The notes under the pieces: generated by a model
Told to the model about the DNA's origin: nothing
Seen by the model: the letters and a program-made list of their open reading frames with translations, nothing else
Database searches by the model: none
Shown: positions 56,806-64,000 of the stretch, piece by piece
Position numbering within the stretch: the first letter of the stretch is position 1
Layout: every line of letters begins with the position of its first letter
Assembly: GCA_023362775.1 (NCBI GenBank)
Contig: JALMGJ010000014.1
Location: forward strand, 4,617,501 to 4,681,500
Direction of reading: 5' to 3'
DNA from: Charina bottae
Lineage: Eukaryota > Chordata > Lepidosauria > Squamata > Charinaidae
DNA: 64,000 nucleotides
Program-made: the position numbers and the translations under genes

Positions 56806-58414
56806 ACACCCTGAGAGATAATCAGTGCTTACCCTCTTACTGACTGGGGAAATGGTCCCCAGATTTTGGAGCAGAGCTCTTCCTCCCTCTACAGAAAAGG
56901 GGGAAAATTTATTGTTAATGCCTCCCACCTTTTTAGTACATGTTATATGAATTTATCTTTCCATTTGCCAGAGAAAAAAAGCAAATCAAAAAAAACAAGG
57001 CTTCTTGGCTAAACGGATGCCTTTGGGTCAGCACTTCAAAAACTCTCGAAAATGACAGTATGTTGGTATTTTTTCAACAGATGCCTTTTCCAACTGTTCT
57101 AACGGCAGGTTCCTGAAGTGTGGGAGAAGGGAATGTATTCCTGAATATGTCTATAGATGAGTGCTAAGATCAGGATGCTGCAGCTGTGCCTTGAAGCCAG
57201 GAGGGTCCCCCCACCCACCCAGTGGGAAAATAAGCTGCACGCAAACTCTGCAAAGCTGCCACATTGCAAAAGGAAAATCTGACCAGGTGTAGAATTGGAA
57301 ATAACTTAACTCAGATCCCCAAATTTATAACTTGAATTTGAACAGAGCTTCTAAGTTGCTGCAATCATGGAGAGAAGGTTACAATAAATAGGGAGCCATC
57401 ATAGATTGTCCTTCAAAGGAATTATCACCCACCCACAAAATGCAGCTGAAAAGCTGCCCCCGTCAGTGGATATTCCGTCACCGAAAATGATGCACAAAGG
57501 GAAACACACTGGGGAGGGGAGAGGAAAACAACGACATCTGGACACTGGTTCCTAGAGTGGCAAGATTCTTCCATTAAATTGGACTGAAAACTGTTTGAAG
57601 TAGTGGAATAGCCAGAGATGGTATCTCAGCAAAGCTGATGGGCTGAGCCATTCTACACTCCTTACCTACTGCAGCCAATTTATTGGAATGGGAATTCTTC
57701 TTCTTATTTTTTTGGTGGTGGTGGGGACACTGAACAAAAACTTCTTCCACTGAAGAACAGCTTGCAGTGATTTGAGCTAGTGCCATGCTGCAATCTTCTT
57801 CAACATTTTTTTCTTACCAGTCCTCATTCATTTTAATGAAAGAGAATATACTGTTAATTTTTTCCCCAAAGGAGATCTTATTAAATTACTTAGTGATGAG
57901 GTATCCCAAGGGTATGTGTGAATATCCTGTCTTTCACTACGCAGCTCTCCAACCATCTGCAGCTTCTCTGGTTTCCCACCTTTCAATCCCAAGGGAAGAT
58001 GTTAGGTGCAAACGTCTCCCAAGGGACTTTTTCAGATGGGGAAGTGTGTCACCGAAAATAACAAGAATACCACGATTCTCTACCTCTAACAATCAAGCCA
58101 GCTCAAAAACCCCACCTAAAGGAATACAGAAGAAGTTCTCAAGCACTTGAGAATGATGCCGACAAACCGGAAACCTCTTTGGTAGGGAAAGAAAATGTCT
58201 GAGAAATTGCAAGGCAGATTTTGTTATAACAGTAGCCCCCACCAAAGGGTACAGAATGATAGCATCAGAACAGGGCCCACAACTCCTTCTCAGGCTGAGG
58301 ACCATATTTCCTTTTGCATGAATTGCTCGAGTCCACACCCTGTAGGTGTCAAGGTGGGGCCCATCCTGAAGCTCCATTTGATTCCAATGCCATCAACATT
58401 TAATTAACATGAAA
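56806..58414. other. Unannotated stretch
   Basis: No exon or repeat recognised; the 121-codon frame at 57785 has no domain. Confidence 0.4.
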
Positions 58415-58575
58415 TATAATATTTATGTATTATTCAGATTTATCACCGCCCATCTCTACAGCAGTAGACTCTGGGTGGTTTACAACAATAATATTAGCAT
58501 TAAAAACCTATACACTTTAAAATACAATATAATAAGAAAGGAAGAAAATCCAAAGGATTTATGATTATCCTGCCC
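58415..58575 (-). mobile_element. L2/CR1-clade LINE 3' end
   Basis: TTTATCACCGCCCATCTCTA and ACTCTGGGTGGTTTACAAC, the common 3' block, followed by an A/T-rich linker. Confidence 0.7.
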
Positions 58576-58798
58576 CCACCATCCCCCAGCAAGTGCTTGA
58601 TTCCTGCCTCCTTTTGCCACATTAACACTTAAAAGTTGCTGACAACTGTTGGAGATGTTAGTATGAGCATTTCTGCACTGCAGACTGTGGGGAACCCTTG
58701 TCTTCCCCTAAACCTCCGTCTGAACCTTCAGATGTTGGTTGTCAATGATGCATGTGTGGGTCTCTCTATTTTTACAAATCAACTCTTGTTATGGTATG

Positions 58799-59212
58799 AA
58801 TATAGGTACGGTGACCCTATTTTCTTGGAAAAAATAAAGGACAAACCTGAAAAAGGGGCAAATCTGAAAGAGGTGCATAAGGATAAAGCAATTTAATTGT
58901 TTATGTTTATAACTTTGCTTTACAAAGGAACATTCAAGAGCAAAACCAAGAAAAACTTTACAGAAACGCATATTCTAATAAAAATGTCTAAAATCAAACA
59001 GTGCATGTAAATTTATTATAAAAAGACAATTCGATTTCCATATTTTTCACATGAAGGTGAAGGACTGTACATTAAGTGGTACGGCAAAAGTTAAATGACC
59101 AAAATAAAGGACAAAAGCAAGTTTTTGAAAAATAGATAAATCTAAAGGAGAACTTTCTGAAATCAAGGGCTGTCCTTTACAATAAAGGACACTTGGTCAC
59201 TGTAAATATAGG
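58799..59212 (+). mobile_element. hAT-like MITE (family 4), 398 bp, perfect 8-bp TSD
   Basis: The element at 58807-59204 starts TACGGTGACC and ends GGTCACTGTA, flanked by AATATAGG at 58799-58806 and 59205-59212. It has the interior words ATAAAGGACAAACCTGAAAA and AAGGGCTGTCCTTTAC. Same family as 46030-46260. No transposase frame. Confidence 0.92.
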
Positions 59213-59347
59213 GTATGAACCTAGGGCCGAACAAATGAAGATCGAGATAGCTGGCGGTGAGTCTCAGCCAAAGAGCCACCTGTCTCTCTCCCTCGTTCTT
59301 TCTCTCTTGTATGTTTGCTGGTTCAAAGGCCACCAGAGTTGTCTACA

Positions 59348-59482
59348 AGGTATGGTCCCAAAAATCAAGATGGTGGCCACGATGGTGTGATTGAAGCTCT
59401 GCTCCACACTTAAAAACCTGGTAGAGCTTCAATCACACTGTCGTGGCCACCAGGACCTTTGGGACCATCCGCTGCCCACCCT
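59348..59482. mobile_element. MITE family 2, degenerate ends
   Basis: GGTGGCCACGATGGTGTGAT then TTGAAGCTCTGC faces GAGCTTCAATCACACTGTCG. Termini have decayed. Confidence 0.65.
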
Positions 59483-60689
59483 GATGAATGCTGCTATGTG
59501 TTTGTAACTCATTCGTAACACCTGTGACATTCCTGGCATGGAAAGGGTGATTTTAGTGGCACTGCTGAATATTTGAGCAGCTGGCAGATTCATCTAAAGG
59601 GACAGAAGGAATTTAAAGAGAGAGATTGATCTTGGCTGCTCCTCCTGGATCCGTGCAGAGGCTGGGCCAATAAATGGGTCACCCCGGCCTTCCCTTTCTC
59701 CCTCGTTTCTCAACCTCTTGCCCTCCCAAACTTCGGCTCTGCAGTTTGGCACCTGCCAAAATCTTTAATGAGAAAAAACTGCCTGCCAAACCTTGTGCCC
59801 TTCTGTAGGGTTGAGAGATGCCAGGTCCCCGTACGGTCTCTCTCGTAATGTATACAAGTGGAAGTGGTTGTTCCTTTTTAAATTGACAAAAGCAGAGAAT
59901 AGAGTTGAGGAAGCCCTTTGACCCAAAAGCCCTTGTCCATGAAAATTACCGGCACTGTACAGGGTGTTTCTTCTAGATGTACTTGCAATGGGGAGATGCT
60001 GGTTAATTTGCTGGGATTCAGAGGTGACCCAGGTTTAATAAAGAGGATTAATGGATTTGAGCTAAAGGTGTCAGCTGTTCTGAGCTGATAGCCTTCTCTT
60101 TCCAAGAGAGTGAGGCAGACATCAGCCTAGCCTCTTCCATTGCTGTGGCTCTTTTCTTAAAGACCCGGGCATTTTCTCTTACCCCTCCAAATCAAATAAT
60201 TCCCTGTGGCTCATTTAGCAATGTGATGCAATTAGATAAAATCTATATTTTCCTCCGTGTTCTGTGAGGGATATACATGAATGCAGAGGATATATTTACC
60301 TCCAAAGATTCTACTGAGCCCTTTTGAAAGTGTGTGTGTGTGTGTGTGTGGTCTTTTAAGTGTACAGGGCAAACAACAGGGCAAAGAAAATTCTAAGTGT
60401 CTCCCATACCTTGTGCAACATGAAGCAAGCAAGATCACCTTGATTGGCAAGTCATTATGGAAGAATTATATGGCATTTGAGCCTTAACTGAAGCATTTGT
60501 TTTTATGTCTAGTCCATCATAAATCTACTCTGTCTGTTAACTGTGTCTAAAACAGCAACAAAGCATACATTTATTATCCTTTCCTTATGAGCGCTGCATT
60601 GTATGTGATTACTGAGCTGAAAACAGCATCCTAAAATCTGGAGGCATGGAATCTAAAGAGTAGCTCACATATGTGTCTGTTCCTAACTA
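59483..60689. other. Mostly unannotated
   Basis: A (GT)n repeat is at 60330-60350. No exon recognised. Confidence 0.4.
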
Positions 60690-61335
60690 AAGTAGGGCCA
60701 AAATGATAAATTATTACAATTAAAAAGATAAAAAAAACTAATACAAAGTAAGAAAAAGAAAAGAAGAAAAAGAAAAAGATAGAAAAGAAAAATAGAAAAG
60801 AAAAAATAAGGATATAGTAAAGAAAATAAATATATAAAGAAATGACTTCCCCCTTCATAACAACAAGTATAAACAATTTTAGTAACTTATTACTATTTTT
60901 TAAAATACAACAAATGATCTCTTCTCCCCATGTCTCATCTCTTATCTATAAACAAATCCTTAAAAACTTGTTGCTTAGTCCTGATAAGCAAAAGTCCATT
61001 AAGGGTTACCAGAAATAACAACATATCTATTTTAACCTTGATCAAATAAACCAACTTTATATTCCTTCCTTTTACTTTTAACAATCTTGATCTTTAATCC
61101 CTTCAAATAATGCCCTAGAACCTGATTTCTTTTCATTTTTTCTTTGTCCCTTCTCACAAAATTCTTCAAAGATTTTTTTGTAAATCCAATATAGGAAAGT
61201 TATCCAGGTCACTTGTGGGCAATCCCAAGCCCTCTCCTTGTCCAGAGAGGAATCCCGAAGAGCTGGTCCCTCCCTATTCCACTGCAGTCATGGGCTCCGC
61301 TCTCAGTGGAGCCATCTTCAGCTTGCTATTTGTTC
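60690..61335 (-). mobile_element. Possible L1 5' region fragment
   Basis: On the minus strand it begins with a GC-richer block including AAGCTGAAGATGGCTCCACT, reminiscent of L1 5' UTR starts, and runs into A/T-rich sequence with GAAAAGAAATCAGG-type words and pyrimidine-rich ends. No ORF is intact. Weak assignment by composition and layout. Confidence 0.35.
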
Positions 61336-61734
61336 CCGAGAAGCCAAAAGGATAAATTATCCATTGTGACATTGCAACAGATGCACTGCCCTTTTGTACT
61401 AGTGTCATAGTGATGTACCCAAATAAGGGGCAGAGGTCATGTTGTGGCACTGTGACATACATTTCATCCCTTGACCCTCTTCTGAATGTCTTTGGTAGCT
61501 ATGTTATAGCCCACATAATCTGGAAAGAGCAAATTGGGTTTTTTTCATTTAACATCTTAAAATGAAAAATTCCAACATCCTTTATTCATACCTCAAGAAA
61601 GATAATGGGGACACTTGTGAGTTGTGAGGCTCCTGAGAATATACCATGGATAGCCAAGAAAACAAACAAATGGATCATCAAATGAATCAGTCAAGAGTTC
61701 TCACTTGAGGCACAAATGACCAGGCTCAAATGAT
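61336..61734. other. Unannotated stretch
   Basis: Nothing recognised. Confidence 0.4.
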
Positions 61735-61975
61735 CCTCCTTCGGACACATTATGTAAAGACCCAGCTTTCTAGAGAAGGCTCTGATGCTGGGAAAGGTGG
61801 AAGGAAAGAGAAAAAGAGGATGACTAGCAACAAGGTGGATGGATTCAGTTACAGTGATGATGGGGGCACCATTGGAAGACCTGGAGGACCAAGTTGGGGT
61901 TAGATACTCCTAGAGAAAACCTATCTATGTGGTCACTAAGAGTCAACACCAACTTGATGGCACACAATCAATTAA
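61735..61975 (+). pseudogene. RTE/Bov-B ORF C-terminal fragment
   Basis: In plus-strand frames the translation resembles the end of the RTE protein: FGHIM, EKALMLGKVEGK-like, RWMDSVT and VVTKSQHQLDG-like segments occur in order. The frame is interrupted and divergent from the copy at the window start, so it is an older insertion. Confidence 0.6.
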
Positions 61976-63358
61976 TCATTGTTAGTTATGAAACTGATAC
62001 TCTGTTTATGTGTGTGTGTCTGTTTAGGAACTGAAACACTAATCACTATTATGCATATTTCTTTCATGACCCTTTGTGCAGCATTAGTTAAACATGTCAG
62101 GGCTGTGACAGAGCTAGAGATAGGGCTGTGCAAGACTCTGACTTTCAAGGCAAAAGGTACTTCAAAGTGCTCAGGGACAAACATAACTTCTGGTCTGCAG
62201 CTCTTTAACCAAACACATCACACAAAAGACACAGCTGCTTTAAGGAGCTGCAAATAGTTGTTCCATGAGTGCCCTTGTTCACTCCAAAGTCAAATCTCCA
62301 AATCTTTTTGCCCTTGAATCCAAAGCACTGCATAGCCCTAACGAGAGCCAGTGGTGTCTGCAGTTTGGGGATGGGGAAGGTCAGAAAATGCAAAATGGTG
62401 GGCTAAACCTCGGAGACTGTTGCCAAGAACTGAGCCAAGACTCAAAACTGAGCAACTAAGAAAGGATCCAAACTGGGGAGCACATAAGGACCAGGAAGAT
62501 AAAGTTAGTGGGATATGAATTGGGTCAGATTCACACATCCAGATCAAGTTGGCAGATCAACTCTCTTTGAACTGAACCTTCAAATCAGTTCAGAAAATTA
62601 ATCTGATTGGATTTGGGCATCTGAAATAACACCAAACTGGAGTGTTGAATATTCATCTATTGGTTGCACAAGATGATTCCCTGCATAGGCCAAAACAGTT
62701 TTCACACCCCTAGTTTTCATACCTTTTCTTAGCCATGTGGATTCACTAACTGGCATATATTGGTGAGCCTTTTATTTCAGTGCAGTCAAGGCTCCTCAGA
62801 TCTACATTTCTGATAATTTAATACATCAGGCTGCTGCACACAAAATGAATATCTCTTTTAGTCCCTGAAAAATTACACAGAATGCAGTATCCTGGTTCTG
62901 TTACACCAGTATATAGCAGATGGTACATTAGGGATTTTCTGAAGCTGAACAATGTTTAGTCAGTCTAGAGTGGCTCCAAAAAGCCACCCAACTTACTAAT
63001 TAGATAAATAATGCCAAACCTTGTTATTTGCTTGTCACCTTTTGTAATCCTCGCCTCTCTTTTTCCCCTCTGTATTTTTTCCTCCTACTAAAATTTCAAT
63101 TGAAAGTGAATCAGACAGGTTCCTGCCTTTTGTGTTTCTGTTTATGCTACATGGCAAAGTGCAGCAAGCTGTGTTGACGCTTGATGCACAAGGATGGCAG
63201 GAATACATTCAGATGAAGAGGAGTTAGAGGAATTTTCCCTCCACGTAACCCAAACCGACTGCCTTGCAAAAGTGATGAAAGGAACAACAAAATCCAAGTT
63301 TCGAAACCCTTTCAGCATCTTTTCCCTTCCCATAATAAGTGGCTGTGAATGCTGATGG
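61976..63358. other. Unannotated stretch
   Basis: Short TG run at 62011-62020; otherwise nothing recognised. Confidence 0.4.
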
Positions 63359-63717
63359 TCCAGCAGACATTAGGTAAAGGTAAAGGTTTCCCCTGCACAG
63401 TCGTGTCCGACTCTAGGGGCCGGTGCTCATCTCCGTTTGTTATCCGAAGAGCCAGCACTGTCCGAAGACACTTCCGCAGTCATGTGGCCGGCATGACGCA
63501 TGCAGAACGCTGTTACCTACCCACCGAAGTGGTACCTATACATCTACTCACATTTGCATGCTTTCAAATTGCTAGGTTGGCAAGAGCTGGGGCGAGTGCG
63601 GGAGCTCACTCCGTCACGTGGCACTCGGGTCTCGAACCGCCGATCTTGCGACCTTTTGATCGACAAGCCTTGTGTCTTAACCACTGAGCCATCGCGCCCC
63701 CGATCCAGCAGACCTTA
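63359..63717 (-). mobile_element. Squamate SINE with 14-bp TSD
   Basis: The element at 63373-63703 is flanked by TCCAGCAGACATTA (63359-63372) and TCCAGCAGACCTTA (63704-63717), one mismatch. The A box is altered (TGGCTCAGTGG on the minus strand is kept) and the B box is degenerate (GGTTCGAGACC). Body and Bov-B-like tail are complete. Confidence 0.9.
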
Positions 63718-64000
63718 CCCTGCTGCATATATGAAACCAAGTGGAACTAAGCATCCTTGGGAGGTGATGGGCAACACTTAAATATGCATGTACTTACCTA
63801 TTAGCATGTGCATTAAAAATGAATTCCTTGATTCATGCTTCAGCGCACAGATTCTAAGCATTAATAAGAGGGAGGTGATACTGCCCCCCTCCAAAAAAAA
63901 AAAAAAACCCATTCGTGCGTCAGGAGTGGGGTCCATCCGGCTGAGCTTTTCTGTCTCAAATGTCAAGGAGGAAACAGCTTTGTGCATAAAATTGATACGT
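63718..64000. other. Unannotated window end
   Basis: An A16 run at 63893-63908; nothing else recognised. Confidence 0.4.

Larger units (their letters stand above)
33394..64000 (+). other. Probable intron downstream of the OPCML first exon
   Basis: The sequence from the donor at 33394 to the window end contains no exon that I recognise, and in particular no frame resembling the first Ig domain of an IgLON protein. It is filled with transposable elements of both orientations and microsatellites. IgLON genes are known for first introns of hundreds of kilobases, so a 30-kb exon-free stretch is expected. The first 1 kb has G/C homopolymer runs. No candidate acceptor could be tied to a coding continuation. 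Confidence 0.6.

Overview
The window looks like squamate reptile (lizard or snake) nuclear DNA. The signs are a Bov-B (RTE) LINE with a long open endonuclease frame, many tRNA-derived SINEs with Bov-B-like tails, 3' ends of L2/CR1-clade LINEs, a 5'-truncated L1, hAT-type MITEs, solo LTRs and dense microsatellites. There is no operon-like gene packing. Nearly all open frames of 60-150 codons are chance frames, microsatellite read-through or transposon relics.

The only host coding sequence I can support is a small first coding exon at 33333-33393 (+). It encodes a 20-residue signal-peptide start and ends in a phase-1 splice donor (GTATGT). From memory it closely matches the alternative first coding exon of OPCML, an IgLON GPI-anchored neural cell-adhesion protein (the human isoform starting MYHPAYW). 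The window is therefore probably the 5' part of OPCML: about 33 kb upstream of this promoter, the exon, and about 31 kb of its first intron. No Ig-domain exon is visible, as expected for a gene with very large introns.

Layout. 1-2802: minus-strand Bov-B LINE split by a nested L1 with a 12-bp target-site duplication (TSD). 2803-5082: TA microsatellites, SINEs and an L2 tail. 5520-6103: a rearranged solo LTR between inverted repeats. 7479-7749 and 10420-10673: two hairpin-rich hAT MITEs with perfect 8-bp TSDs, flanking a 290-bp compound microsatellite. 14-21 kb: LTRs, MITEs, and an L2 interrupted by an 802-bp solo LTR (TSD GGGGC). 22-32 kb: palindrome, SINE, L2 tail and two LTRs, one Ty1/copia-like with TSD GCATC. 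32.7-34.4 kb: promoter, OPCML exon and a G4-prone tract. 38-48 kb: SINEs, LTR, L2 copies, and two further hAT MITEs. 52-56 kb: a CpG-rich patch, SINE, mariner-like element, a spacer-free perfect palindrome and LTRs. 58-64 kb: hAT MITE, an RTE 3' fragment and a SINE.

I found no CRISPR array, rRNA, tRNA gene or multi-gene system, and I do not claim an undescribed system. The most useful results are the exon identification, TSD-supported boundaries for about 15 insertions, a 62-bp-arm perfect palindrome, and several local rearrangements. All family names are by recognition, without database search.
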